A stretch of DNA of 64,000 nt from Bettongia penicillata ogilbyi (GCA_023548195.1 JAJHZJ010000008.1:2380232-2444231), one strand, 5' to 3'. Counted from the stretch's first letter, positions 22,045-34,009 are shown. The notes: generated by a model from the letters alone, not told the origin. Numbers and translations are program-made.

Positions 22045-22195
22045 TTAGATTGGGTCAGTAGCGTAATTCCATTTACAGATGAAGAGAACTTAGTGACTTT
22101 CCCAAGGTCATACCCTGATAATCATTGGAGCTGAAGTCCATTGCTCCTGAAGACCTTGGGTCCAGCCCTCTACTCCACTACTACCTCATACTAAG
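22045..22195 (-). repeat. MIR-like SINE
   Basis: 'CATTTACAGATGAAGAGAAC' and 'TTTCCCAAGGTCATACCC' in antisense order. Confidence 0.55.
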
Positions 22196-22519
22196 AAGTA
22201 GGTCAGTTTTTAAAGTACATAAATCTTACAGACTAGGGACCTTTCCTTTTTTGTGAACCAGTAATATTTCACTGTGAACTCACAGCTGGGAGCAAGGATC
22301 TAAATACTTTTATAGAAAAAACCTATAATAAGAACAATAAAAACTAGTTTAATCCATAGTCGTGAAAGTGAATTGGTATGAGTGAAAATAGATTTAGAAT
22401 ATAAGCCTTAATTAGAAGATTAAATCAGCTACAAAAAAGTCTTCTAGTTTCAGATCATTATTTTATATGTTGAAAAATCATGGTTCTCACTCATGTCATT
22501 ATATTTATGCTATCAACAA

Positions 22520-22635
22520 GAAGCAATATTTTACTGAGTGCTGGCTATGTCCTAGGCCACTGTGGGCTCTAAATATTGGCGATAAAAAAGCAAAAATGAA
22601 GTAGACCCTGACTTTAAGGAGTTTGCTATCTGTTG
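22520..22635 (+). repeat. MAR1-type dispersed repeat
   Basis: 'CTGAGTGCTGGCTATGTCC' then 'GACTTTAAGGAGTTTGCTAT'. Confidence 0.5.
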
Positions 22636-22639
22636 ATAT

Positions 22640-24700
22640 AATATGTACTTTCAAAATGAACAGTTTTCACTGTATACAAAATGGTTGTGATATAGTTAGT
22701 ATGAAAAGAGAAAATATTTAATGCAGAGTGAACTCTTTCTGAGCTCTGCCAGCAGCGGTCTTCCATGTTCACATATGGACTGAAACCTTACTCGGAAGCA
22801 ATAATATATAACAAAGGTTGCAAAATAAAATGTATTATGTGTTCATTTTCTGAAGAACTCAAATGTGAAGTCTGTTGTTTCTTAGCACAACTAAGGAATT
22901 TGACCCTTAAAACTCACAAGCAAGAAATCTGGTCATCTATCCTGTGTGTGAATTAAGGCCTTGTAACTGTCTAATTATGAATCGTTAAACTTGCTCTGAA
23001 GAAAAACTCCGTTATCACCTGCCATTCTTGAAGTTAGAAAAATGACCTTCAGATATCTGAATTCAGTAAATGAATGGCTCTTTCCCATAAAGAAACATTT
23101 GGTTAAGCTACTCAAAGAGAAGGAGTGAATTATTTCCATCAGAGAGTTTAAAGGTTTGAAAGCCACAGAGCTTTCCTGTATCTTCATCAGCAGTCTGTCC
23201 ATTAATTAGCCCTCCAATTCCACTTCAATTGAATTAACTCTAATTAATAAGTTCATTACAAAGATTGACGCACCTTGCTCAAAGCTAGTGTGCTAAATGC
23301 TGATAAACACCTTCACCCTAATGAAAAATTGATTAGATTGAAGAGAAAGGGTGCCTCTGAAATAAACCTTTCTCTCCTGGAGCTGAGCTGATGTTATGTT
23401 GCTCTGAAGTTAATCAAACCATCTTGGATCTCTTAATCAAAAATTTAATTCAAAGTAGATAGAAAATGTGGCATAGGAGGAAAAAAATCCCCACCAGCTC
23501 TCTTCCTGTAAACATTCCTGACTGTTTCTTATAAGAAATGTCACAGCTCCTTGATGTGGTATTTAATGTTCTATAACTCTTCAAGACAAAGAATTATGAT
23601 GTCCAAGAAAGAAACTATAGCCAGCGAATGAAGAAACCAGAAACAAGCTACTTTATATGTAGGCTGTTCCAATTATTTTTTTAAGGGAAGAAAAATAAGG
23701 GTTGAACTCTAGTTTCTATTTCAGTGAAGAATAATTTCAGCTTTTTATGTTAAGCTCATTCTCTTTTATGAGAAGACCAAAACTGAACAGAATCCTCACA
23801 CAAACAAAAAGCAGACTAACTTTATTCTGCGAGGGGGAGGTTGGCAGAAATCGCTTCACATTTCATTATGGGGTTTACTTATTTGTCTTTCTTTCAGAGG
23901 CCAGCATTGCTCAAATGAAGCTTTTAAAAACACTGGACAATCCATAGTAATCTAAGTGAACATCTCAAATTCATAAATTCTTTGGGGGGAGGGGATCTAA
24001 CCATTGATTTTGACCCAAGGACCCCTTTGGTCTTAGGAATCTTAATAGCTACCAAAGAATATGTTCTACAGTGATGTGCTAATTTGTTTTTAAACAGTCT
24101 TTCTATTATTTAAGCTAAGCTACTCATAGCTGTCAACAGCACAAATTTACTGAAAAGGAAAAAGAACAATCTCTTTTATTTAGCCAACATGTCATCATAT
24201 CAGAAGCAAGCTAATGTGTTCACTGTAGTATATTATTTTTAATAAGTAAGGGGAAAGGAAGGTATCATAGAAATGAATATTTTTAAAATCTGAAGGATAG
24301 CCTTATTAATTGTTGATATACATAGAATGTCCTTTTTATTCCTGTTGCAATTAGACACCATTAAACACAATTGTCCCAGTACGGTTAAAATTATTCACTA
24401 AATTTTAATTGACATAAGAACACATATTTCCAGCTGTAAATGAAATAAGTGAATGTAAAATTACTCATACCTGATGAAAGTACTACAGATACTTTAGTAA
24501 GGTAGCAGGTAAGCATAAACAAAAAGTTAAAATTCCATATTTATTCATTCTTCATACCAGAAATTGCATTTCATCCATAAATTCTTATGATTTTATTTCC
24601 AAAGATGTTGCTTTTTCACTCTCTCAAATTGGAGTTTAAGGTGTAGCACTGCTCATTAATTTTGCTTCTCCCCCCTCCCTTTTTCTCTCTGTCTCCTCTC
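22640..24700. other. Intronic stretch low in repeats
   Basis: About 2 kb upstream of the EGF6-7 exon with almost no recognisable repeat. 23200-23420 is dense in TAAT-type homeodomain cores and may be a conserved non-coding element. No exon called. Confidence 0.4.
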
Positions 24701-24712
24701 TTTTCAATATAG

Positions 24713-24898
24713 AAATATGCTCAGTGGACTGTGGCTCACATGGGGTTTGCATGGGGGGAAGTTGTCGCTGTGAAGAAGGCTGGACTGGCCCAGCATGTAA
24801 TCAAAGAGCCTGCCACCCCCACTGTGCGGAACATGGAACCTGCAAAGACGGGAAGTGTGAATGCAGCCAGGGATGGAACGGAGAGCACTGTACCATTG
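24713..24898 (+). CDS. TENM3: TENM3 exon: EGF-like repeats 6 and 7
   Basis: A 186-nt phase 1-1 exon. EGF6 reads [13 protein letters not shown] to TGPACNQR and EGF7 [12 protein letters not shown] to NGEHCTI, both with six cysteines. The acceptor follows a long CT-rich tract (24664-24708) ending CAATATAG; the donor is ATTG|GTAGGC. The next exon in phase is the microexon at 62829 or, if that is skipped, the EGF8 exon beyond the window. CHPHC differs from the CHPRC I recall for human, a small substitution. Confidence 0.95.
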
Positions 24899-26540
24899 GT
24901 AGGCCTGCTGTACTTTCATATCTATCTTCAACATAAAACTAAAGAGCTCAGACTGTTGGCTTTCCCTGCCTCTGAAATACAGTGCTTTGAAGCTTATTCC
25001 TTCAAAGCATTACTGCCTGTCATTCTCCATAAAGGAATTAATATTTTAAATAAGGATATCATTATATAATGGCTATTCAGTTCCTTTCAGACCCACTGCC
25101 ACAAATGCAGGGCACAAGAATTCTTCCTTCATTATTTCATTTGTGATGACCGTGAAAATTGAGTCCCATGGAGAAAGAAGATACTCTTCCTATTTATAAA
25201 TAGACCTTCATTATAGTCACTGACTCATTTTTATATGCTGCCATTGTATCTCTTGGTAACTGTAGTCATATTTATTGTTTTTTACTTTAAAATACCCATG
25301 ATTTCACTGGTACACCAGGTATAGCCATCCCCTCGCTGCCTTAGCAGATGCTTCTTTTGTGATATTTTTTTGTGGTCATCAAAATTGTCCACCCATAAGT
25401 CAATCCTCTAGGCTGAGCCTCAGAGAGCCAGGCCTCTGTTCCTGGCCCATTATTCAGAGGGCCAGTTTGTCTTCTGCTGGCATAACTTCTAAGACCTCAC
25501 TGTGACTTCTATGCCACATTGAAGCAACCAAGTTAAGACTTTCAGGAAAGATATTTTTTCCTCAAAAAAAAAATAGCAATTCCAAAGCTGCCATCTTGTT
25601 TGCCTTTTATGCTCCTGAGCCTTTATTTTTATACTTCTCACTATATCTAGTATAAGAACTAGATCAAATGCAAAAATCTCGTTATTCAAGAATTTTGTGT
25701 TGGAAAACATCATATGAATATATTGGGTTTCTAGACATACATTTAGGTCTAAGGGCAATGATAAGTTAGTAACAGAAAATATATTTTAGCATTCAAATGT
25801 CAGTTGTTTGTTGGGGATCAGAAAGCATCCAGAGGTTGTCTGTTCCCATAGAGTCAACTTGAGTACTCACTTTCATTTTTCCCATATTTATTTTACTACA
25901 GTAAAAGCATCCAGTGAGGGGGGGAAGGGTGAAAAGGGTACAAGTCAACAATAAAGGTAAAAGTAACTTTCCAACCACTCCAGTAAACATGTGGAATGAC
26001 AATAATGGCAGGGAATTTGATAAGCCAAAATATTCCGTTATCTCAAGGTACATGTGCTTCCCTCTATGTCATAGTATTTGCAAAGATCCAGAAAGTACAT
26101 TTTCTGATAAAATATTTCCTGGGGACACAAACTTATTGGCTAGAACCCTGGATGATTTCTTGGGCAAATGTTTAGGTTATTATTCTCTATATTTTATTTC
26201 CTATAAGAATTTGTATATTCTGGATAATACCAGAGGGAAATTGTATTCAAGTATTTACCATAAAACATTATAATTGTATGCATCTTGCAACATACATCCA
26301 GATATTTACTATAAAATGTTATAATGTATATTTTACTACAGAATATTATAATCATAAAATTAGAGAAAGGTCCTTTCTGGTCTTCTTTAACCTTTAAATA
26401 GCTTATGAAAAGTCTTGTAATTTAGATTTAACCAAAAATGAACTTTCTGACTGTGGGATTGGGTCAAAGCTGGAAACTATTCAAGACCAACCTAGATTTT
26501 CTTTGTTCATAAAGTGACTTTCATTTGTGATCAGCAGCAA
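24899..26540. other. Intronic stretch low in repeats
   Basis: No repeat family or exon recognised in this 1.6 kb after the EGF6-7 donor. Confidence 0.4.
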
Positions 26541-26719
26541 TGACTTGCCCATTCTGTAGCACTGAACTCAACCTCAGTGTCAGGAGATATGAATTAAAAA
26601 CTGTCCTCTGACCTGTACAGAATGTGTAACCCCGGCAAGTGAGACTGCCCCCAGGCAACTGTCCCAGGCTTGTCAGTTGTTGCAAAGCAAGTGCTGGTCT
26701 GACTTGGTAGAGGACCTAT

Positions 26720-27060
26720 CTATATCTGTGTTTATCTGTCTATATCTCTATCTAAACCTGTATATAGCTATCTCTACATATGTGTATATACATATAAAAT
26801 TTTATTATCCTACTAAGTTGGTTAACAAACATTTATTAAGCACTTATTACGTGCTAGGCACTGTGCTGAATATGACAGTTACAAAGAAAGGCAGAAACAG
26901 CCCCTGCTCTCAAGGAGTTTATATAGTTACAGAGTAATTTTATATATTATGTAATTTTGTATTATAAAACTATATGATATATATTAGATATTTTCAACAA
27001 ATGTTATTTCATATATATACAAATATACAGATATATGTGTATATGTATATATAAGCCATA
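26720..27060. repeat. TATC/TA microsatellites around a MAR1-type repeat
   Basis: 26720-26800 is a TATC/TATA run. 26817-26935 is a MAR1-type copy ('AACATTTATTAAGCACTTAT', 'CTCAAGGAGTTTATATAG'). 26936-27060 is AT-rich simple sequence. Confidence 0.65.
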
Positions 27061-27169
27061 TTAATTATAGCTTTTGTTGAAAATATTAAAGAGAGGAGAG
27101 AAGAGGCTCTTGTACTGCTCTGTATTTTTGTACATGAAAAGGAATTCTCTCTCCCACATAAAACTTTTG

Positions 27170-28730
27170 ATGCACATGTTCAGCATATTTCAAGCTCTTA
27201 ATAAATGCTTGCTGACTGATTAACATGATAACTGTGTTATTCTTGGGCCAAAAAACCTCCCTAGGCACAAAAACCCAATGGATAATAGAACCTAGGAAAA
27301 AGATAATTCTCTAATGAGCATTTACCCTGGCATTTTCTGGAGCTCATAGCTAGGGAGGACAGGTAAAAACCTCCAGTAACTCTGATTGTAACATATATGC
27401 ATTATCTAATAAATGTATATATAGAAATTTGCATATACATACATTTATTTATACATTTTAGAACACCAAGAAGTAATCAGTAGGCAAATTTAACTTGCCA
27501 AGAAGAAATTAATAAATCATTCTGTTATTGGTTATATGACCTTGGTGGGAGTACTGCGGACAATAGTTACACATCAGTGAACTGCTTTTGAACCATTTTT
27601 CTAAGGTTTTAGACACAAATAGGGCTTTTGTGAACTTGAGTTTGTAGGTCTTTTCTTTAGAATGTTTTTTTGTAAGTTTGGAATCATTATTTTAATCATT
27701 ATTTCTAAATATTTGACTTTTGTCCATTTTAAATCCTACTAAGAATAAATACTTTAAAGGTAAAATGCCAGCCCTCATTCCAAAAATAGTGATTATAACA
27801 ATCCCAAAAGTGTTTTATTCATAGAGGTGGAAAGTTGTTTTGTTATGATTTTAGGGGGTGTTTGTTTGCATTTCATACCATTAGAATTCATTATTCTAAC
27901 TCTTGGCCTACAGAAATCCAAACTGCCTTTTCTCTCATCCAAATGTACAGTCCTACCAAGAGGAATAGGAAATGTGTTGAAAAAGACCTTTCTGAGTTGC
28001 AAATTTAACAGCAGGAAGTGTGGAGATGAAGTTAGCTATGGAGGCTCTACTGCTATGCATTTTCTATCAACTCAAACACTTGTGTGCCTTTCTGATAGAA
28101 ACTGCTACTTGGTGGAAGAATGCCCATAAATCAGCAAGATTTTTTTTCCTTGCTCCATATTATGTGCCGTCTCATCACATACAAACAGGGAGGTTAATTG
28201 AAAGAGAGATGGAAGAGAAATTAAACAGTTAGAAACAAACAGAAGTTCTCAGTAGAAAGCAGAGAATATCCTTCATTAGTCATCTTACTGTCTCATAAAC
28301 TCTGTGCATGCTTTCATAAAACCATGGGCATTTTGATAGTAAAATAGGTTATGAAATTAGAGGGTTCACTTAACACCCTATCTACCTGATGGAGCCTGTC
28401 CAGATTTTTTGATTAATGGGTACGTATTTTCTTCCCACCATGAATCTCTTGTGTCACAGAATTCATACATTTGTTTGAAGGTGCATTGCTCCATGTTCTT
28501 GTACTCTTCCTGAGTTGAATATTACTAACAATATCTGTGAATACGATTTTTAAATGAAACAAAAGGAAATGGTAATTTTTAAATCTCATAACTTAAAAAT
28601 ATTTGTAGATGTTAAATTTTAATGATGAAATTTAAAATATATGTAAAGTGTTTTATATAAATGCTAGTTACTGTTATATTATTATTACTAGAATTTAAAG
28701 TATTTCTAAAACAAATGTCATAGTTCACCT
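27170..28730. other. Intronic stretch, no gene
   Basis: 27170-27225 is an L2-type tail ('CTTAATAAATGCTTGCTG'). The rest is unassigned and AT-rich. Confidence 0.4.
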
Positions 28731-28870
28731 TTTTTTAAAAGATGATAAAACTTAGATGCAGAGAAGATAGATGATTTACCCAACACCGTACCAATGTCAC
28801 GTATAAGTTGATAGGTCTTTGACTCATTATTAAACTTGACTTAGGCTACTGAACCACAGACATATCCCTT
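28730..28870 (-). repeat. MIR-like SINE, decayed
   Basis: 'GATGATAAAACTTAGATGC' with a decayed antisense core to 'GGCTACTGAACCACAG'. Confidence 0.45.
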
Positions 28871-28904
28871 TGTATCAATTCTGTATATCTATACATTTTT
28901 AATT

Positions 28905-29525
28905 TTTTTATATTTTCTTTTTTCCCCACTTGCATGTTAAAATGATTTTTATCATTTGGATGTTTTTTTTTTTAAGTTTCAAATTCTATCCATTCCCTCC
29001 TCCCTGATACAGTGAGCAATCTAATATAAGTTATACCTGTGCAATCATGTAAAACATTTCCATAGAAGTAATTTTGTACAAGAAGACTTGAAAGAAGAAG
29101 GAAGGAAGGGAGGGAGGGAGGGAGGAAGGAAGGAAGGAAGGAAGGAAGGAAGGAAGGAAGGAAGGAAGGAAGGAAGGAAGGAAGGAAGGAAGGAAGGAAG
29201 GAAGGAAGGAAAGAAGGAAGGAAGGAGAGGGAAAAAGAGAGAGAGAGAGAGAGAGTATGCTTGAGTCAGTATTCAGATATTATCAGTTCTTTCTCTGCAG
29301 GCAGAGAGCATGGTTCATCATGAATCCTTTAGAACAGTCTTGGATCATTTCATTGCTGAGAATAGCTAAGTCATTCCCAATTCTTCTTTGGCCAGTATTG
29401 CTGTTACTTTGTACAACATTCTCCTAGTTCTGCTCACTTCACTTTGCATCTGTTGTGTGAGATGGTACAGATTTTTCTGAACTCATCATGCTTGTCATAT
29501 CTTATCACACAATTCTATCACATGA
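28905..29525 (-). mobile_element. L1-type 3' region fragment with GGAA expansion
   Basis: Antisense of a marsupial L1-like 3' region: 'AATTCTATCCATTCCCTCC', 'GAGCAATCTAATATAAGTTA', 'CAGTTCTTTCTCTGCAGGC', 'GTACAACATTCTCCTAGTT'. A (GGAA)n tract has grown inside it. Shares text with 46815-47635 and, in part, with the 3' region of 29676-31345. Confidence 0.65.
29095..29256. repeat. (GGAA)n and (GA)n microsatellite
   Basis: About 130 bp of near-perfect GGAA tetranucleotide repeats (29095-29226) followed by a GA run (29237-29256). Long GGAA arrays can bind ETS factors; no function is claimed here. Confidence 0.95.
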
Positions 29526-30534
29526 TCAGAGGCACAAAGACTGAAGTCGTGTGCCTGATTTCATCCTAAATGTTTTTAAAATAAGAAAATTTTACAGCCT
29601 TCAGAAGGAAAGTAACAAAAATGGCTAAAGAATTGCAAGTAAGATTTATAAATGGAAGTTAAAATAATTGGTATTCTTTTTTTACTTCCCCCCCCCCGTC
29701 TTTATTTATTTATTTAACTTTTTACATTCATTTTCACAAAATTTTGGGTTCCAAATTTTCTCCCCTTTTATCCCCTCCCCCCACCCCAATACCTCAAGCA
29801 ATCTAATTTTCCCTATCTCCAATCTGCCCTCTCTTCTGTCATCCCTCCCTTCTCTTGTCTCCATCTTCTCTTTTCTCCTGTAGGGCCAGATGACTTTCTA
29901 TTCCTCATTAACTGTATGTCTTCTTTCCTAGTAGCAACAACAATACTAAACAGTTGTTCCTAAAACTTTGAGTTCCAAATTCTCCCCATCCCTCCATCCC
30001 CACCCATTCCCTTTGGGAAGGCAGGCAATTCAATATAGGCCATATCTGTGTAGTTTTGCAAATAACTTCCCTGATAGTCGTGTTGTGTAAGACTAACTGA
30101 ATTACCCTCCATCCTAACCTGCCCCTCATTGTTTCTCTTCTGTCTTTTGATCCTGTCCCTCCCCAAGTGTTGACTTCAAATTGCTCCCTCCTCCCTTTGC
30201 CCTCCCTTCCATCATCCCCTCCCCTTGCTTATCTCCTTCTCCCCCACTTTCCTATACTGTAAGATAGGTTTTCATACCAAAATGAGTGTGCATTTTATTC
30301 CTTCCTTTAGTCAAATGTGATGAGGGTAAACTTCTTGTTTTTTGGGTTTTTTTTCTCAGCTCTCCTCTTTTTCCCTCCACTAATAAGTCTCCTACTTGCC
30401 TCTTAAATGACATATAATTACCCCATTCCATTTCAGCCTCTTTCCTCCCACTACATTTCTCTCTCACCATTTACCTTAATTTCTTTTAAGATATGGTCCC
30501 ATCCTATTCAATTCAATCTGTGCTCTCTGTCTCT

Positions 30535-30605
30535 GTATGTGCGTGCATGTGTGTATGTGTGTGCATGCACATGTGTATGTGTGTGTGTGTTTATGTGTGT
30601 GTGTT
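30535..30605. repeat. TG/CA microsatellite inside the HAL1 3' region
   Basis: Runs of TGTGTG and GTGTATG units. Confidence 0.85.
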
Positions 30606-30737
30606 CCCACCAACTACCCAGATACTGAAAAGTTTTAAGAGTTACAAATATTGTCTTTCCCTGTAGGAATGTAAACAGTTCACTTCTGGTAAGTCCCTTA
30701 AGACTTCTCTTTGCTGTTTACTTTTTCATGCTTCTTC

Positions 30738-31232
30738 TCATTCTTGTGTTTGAAAGTCAAATTTTCTTTTCAGCTCTGGTCTTTTCATCAAGAATGATTG
30801 AAAGTCCTCTGTTTCATTGAAAGACCATATTTTCCCCTGAAGTATTATACTCAGTTTAGCTGGGTAGGTGATTCTTGGTTTAAGTCCTAGTTCCTTTGAC
30901 TTCTGGAATATCCTATTCCATGCCCTTCGATCCCTTAATGTAGAAGCTGCTAGATCTTGAGTTATCCTGATTTTATTTCTACAATACTGGAATTGTTTCT
31001 TTCTAGCTGCTTGTAAGATTTTCTCCTTGAGCTGGGAGTTCTGGAATTTGACCACAATGTTCCTAGGAGTTTCTCTTTTTGGATCTCTTTCAGGTGGTGA
31101 TCAATGGATTCTTTCAATACTTATTTTGCCCTCTGGTTGTAGAATGTCAGGGCAGTTTTCCTTGATAATTTCATGGAAGATGATATCTAGGCTCTTTTTT
31201 TGATCATGACTTTCAGGTAGTCCCATAATTTT
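30738..31232 (-). pseudogene. L1 ORF1 remnant (RRM and C-terminal domain)
   Basis: Encodes the RNA-binding part of the L1 ORF1 protein. Motifs seen: KIMGLPESHD, a PRNIVVKFQ block, KEKILQAARKK, and ITYPAKLSI. An in-frame TGA at 31101-31103 (reading IERIH-stop-SPPERD) looks like a CGA to TGA CpG decay. The first part of ORF1 is inverted away, so no product is expected. An open stretch of about 105 codons below the stop is a fossil, not a host gene. Confidence 0.85.
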
Positions 31233-31404
31233 TAAAAAACCAAGAAATCACCAAACAAAACCAAAAGAATGAAAAAATGGAAGAGAATGTGAAATATCTC
31301 ATGGGAAAAACAACTGACCTGGAAAATAGATCCAGGAGAGACAATTTAAAATAATTGGTATTTTTAATGTGTCTAAATAATTTCCACTGAACAGTTTAAA
31401 TTTG

Positions 31405-31423
31405 AAAAAAAAAAAAAAAAAAA
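31405..31423. repeat. Poly(A) run, 19 nt
   Basis: Uninterrupted A19, 43 nt after the right TSD of the L1/HAL1. It is outside the duplication, so it is not that element's tail. Confidence 0.85.
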
Positions 31424-31704
31424 GGAGAAAAGGGGGAAACTTAACACTACCTTGACCAAATCCTGAGTTTCTCTCCAAAACCTTATCTGAACACATCAGG
31501 ACAATTAAATTGGATTATTCACTTATTCTTTTTCTTAAAAAAAGAAAAAGCTCTTGACCCAACTGCTTCACTGTTAAAGCTGATTGGAAGTCACAGATAC
31601 CAACTCTGAAGGTCTATGCTTACACTTCTAATAACTGTCGTTCTCAAATACTAAATAATAAGGATCTACAACTTCTGAAGCCTTCCCTTCTGCTTTCCCA
31701 ATCT

Positions 31705-31950
31705 ATGTTCAGTAAACATTCATTAAGTACGTTCTGTGTGCCAGGCACTGTGCTAAACCTGCCTACAAGGGTCTCACATTCTGATTGGAGAGACAAGATG
31801 CAAACAGCTGTGTACATACAATCTACAGGATAAATTAGAGACAGTCTCTGGGCAAAAGCACTGACTTAACATTGAGGGAAACAAAGAAAAGCCTCTTGCA
31901 GAGAAGGTATAATTTTAGATGAGACTCAAAGGAAGCCAGGAGGCAGGCCC
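31705..31950 (+). repeat. MAR1-type dispersed repeat, long copy
   Basis: 'AAACATTCATTAAGTACG', 'GTGCCAGGCACTGTGCTAAA', 'GTCTCACATTCTGATTGGAG', then a decayed extension shared with 20890-21000. Confidence 0.65.
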
Positions 31951-32639
31951 ATGTAACAAAACCATTGAATCCACTGGTTTGGGAGCAATCAAAGAGTTTG
32001 CTGACAAAATCATTCACTTTATACCTACAGACATTTTGGTCAATGCCTAAACAGATGTATTAATGTGTGCCTTTGCATAGACGTCAAAAAAGTGACTTTA
32101 AAATTATGGCCTGATACTTGATGGGCATATTAGAAGGAGATTCATTAGCAATTTCTTTTTATGTAGAATATAACTAGAAGAAATAAACTGAAATGGCAGC
32201 ATACAAAGTCATATATTTAAAAAATGAAACAAAAAAACCTTCCTGGTAATAAGTTTAAGTAAATACTGATATAGTCTTCCAAGGGAGTCCTTGCAGTCTC
32301 CATTCTAGCAAACTTAAACTGTACAATCAACTAGCATTCTTAATTCTTTTTTTAAACAGTTTAAAACTTACTTTTTTCTGTTACCTTAATAATTCTGTTA
32401 CCTCAACTACTCTGAATGCTTTTGGTAGGGTTGTAGTTCTAGAAATCTATGACTTAGGCTAGTTGCTGCTTTATTTTGGAAATTATTTTGCCCCAGTAAT
32501 ATGCTATAATTTTTATTTTCCTTTTTAATTAGCTGGTGTATGTGTAACTTGTATTATATATTATGTAAATTTATATAGATTCTTCTAGTTGTTCCTTTAG
32601 AAGATGTCATAACTTTAAAAATATTTGTAAATGTTAAAC

Positions 32640-33060
32640 TTTAATGACAAGAGTGAATTGGATAATAGATTACAAGGTGAAAGGGACCTTAAATTCCATT
32701 TGATTCAATTCCTTCATTTTACAAATGAGAGCAGAGGCCCAAAGGCCTAGGATTCTATAGCGAGACAGTGGCTGAAGCAGGATTTGAATTTTTTTCTTCC
32801 TAACTGCAGATCGCAACACTTCATCCATTATGTCATGTGGATTCTCAGTCATTTGGACTCCAGTTAGAAAGCTGTTGCTTCATCTGCTGCCTGGTAGATA
32901 GGGTGGTAAAGGGGAAAGAGTCCTCACCATGAAGAAGAGACTTAGATCCTATTAACTCATGTAACCTTGAAGCAGTCAAGACTTCTCTGGGTGTCATTTT
33001 TACTTCTACCACAAGGGAGTCAGACTCAATGATCCAAGGTCTATTAGAGCCCTTCATTAT
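32640..33060. repeat. Two adjacent SINEs in opposite orientation
   Basis: 32640-32850 is antisense ('TTTTACAAATGAGAGCAGAG', 'GAAGCAGGATTTGAATTT'). 32885-33060 is sense and decayed ('GTCAGACTCAATGATCCAAG'). Confidence 0.6.
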
Positions 33061-33069
33061 TAATCCTGC

Positions 33070-33210
33070 AGTAGAGAAATTCTTGACTTTTTGTGTACCC
33101 TGGACCTGGTGAAACCTTGGAATCCTTCTTCAAATAATTTTTTTGAAAGCATAAAATAAAATACATAGGATTACAAAGAAACAAAAGTTAATGAAAATGA
33201 AGATGGCATT
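33070..33210 (+). mobile_element. hAT-like short element, partial
   Basis: 'AGAAATTCTTGACTTTTTGT' then 'ATAAAATAAAATACATAGG' and 'ATTACAAAGAAACAAAAG'. Same family as 50350 and 61331. Confidence 0.55.
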
Positions 33211-33259
33211 TTTTTTCATCCCATATTTCTGGAATACTTGAAATCTGTTCACAAACCCC

Positions 33260-33430
33260 ATGTTCTATCTAGTTCAGTAGCAGACTTTGATTAGAGTCCC
33301 AATTTCCCCATTTGCTAAATCTTTAACCTTGGGCAAGTCATTTAATTTCCTTTCTATAAAAGGATTTTGTCAGTTTCCTAATCTGTAAAATGATTGGGTT
33401 GGATTCAGTGACAGGTTTTTTTTAGTTCAT
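33260..33430 (+). repeat. tRNA-type SINE, decayed
   Basis: 'AACCTTGGGCAAGTCATTT' and 'CCTAATCTGTAAAATGATTG'. Confidence 0.6.
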
Positions 33431-33595
33431 GGTATCTATAATTTATATCCTCTAGAGCTGAAAAAGTTAAGATACAAAGTATTTATGATTTAATCATTAT
33501 GGGGCTACTTCCAGATGTATCCTGTCAATGATTTACTAAATCTAGGGAGTTGCCTGAGGCAATAAAAATTAAGTGACATGCTTACTGATAAATGT

Positions 33596-33836
33596 ATTGG
33601 TGTTCAGTTGTGTCCAAACGCTTCATTACCCCATTTGGGATTTTCTTGGCAGAGATACTGGATGGTTTGCTTTATCCTTCTGCATCTCATTTTACAGATG
33701 AAGAAACTGAGGCAAACAGGGCTATGTGACTTGCCCAGAGTTACACAGCCAGTAAGTTTCTGAGGATGGATTTGAACCCAGGAAGATGAATCTTCCTGAC
33801 TCCAGACTTGGTGCTCTATCCATTCCATCACCTAAT
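33596..33836 (-). repeat. RTE-tailed SINE
   Basis: Antisense: 'GTTCAGTTGTGTCCAAACG', 'CATTTTACAGATGAAGAAAC', 'GACTTGCCCAGAGTTACAC', 'GTGCTCTATCCATTCCATC'. Confidence 0.82.
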
Positions 33837-34009
33837 AATTTAAGAATAGATTATAATCCAAATCTTCAATAGACTGTTGTTCTAGCCAGTACACCTCACT
33901 GCCTACCACATAATGGATCAAACAGTACCTTTCTAATTGGGTCCCATGTTGCTAAATAGGAGTAATATTACTCTTCAGTTTGCTATAAAGCTAAAGTTTT
34001 TTTTTTAAT

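Larger units (their letters stand above)
13243..24712 (+). other. TENM3: TENM3 intron, 11.47 kb
   Basis: Intron between the EGF4-5 and EGF6-7 exons. It carries many SINEs, two of them with perfect target-site duplications, an L2 copy interrupted by a SINE, and a solo LTR on the minus strand. 22640-24700 is low in recognisable repeats. No extra exon was recognised. Confidence 0.9.
29659..31362 (-). mobile_element. 5'-inverted L1/HAL1 retrotransposon with 17-bp TSD
   Basis: A perfect duplication TTAAAATAATTGGTATT (29659-29675 and 31346-31362) bounds the insertion. On the minus strand, 31232-30738 encodes the RRM and C-terminal domain of L1 ORF1, starting KIMGLPESHD. The outer 5' part, 31233-31345, is turned round and reads on the plus strand as the end of the ORF1 coiled coil, finishing DLENRSRRDN. 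The two parts are contiguous in L1, the scar of twin priming. After ORF1 comes about 1 kb of GA-rich non-coding text and a short A-rich tail with no ORF2, so a half-L1 (HAL1) is more likely than a full L1. Confidence 0.88.

Noticed and set aside
24704..25069. Overlapping open frames on both strands at the EGF6-7 exon
   Set aside because: Only the frame with twelve regularly spaced cysteines is real; the others are shadows.
29095..29226. CRISPR-like array
   Set aside because: Four-base tandem repeat without spacers in a mammalian intron.
30738..31055. 105-codon minus-strand open frame as a host gene
   Set aside because: It is the C-terminal part of L1 ORF1 within a TSD-bounded, 5'-inverted retrotransposon.
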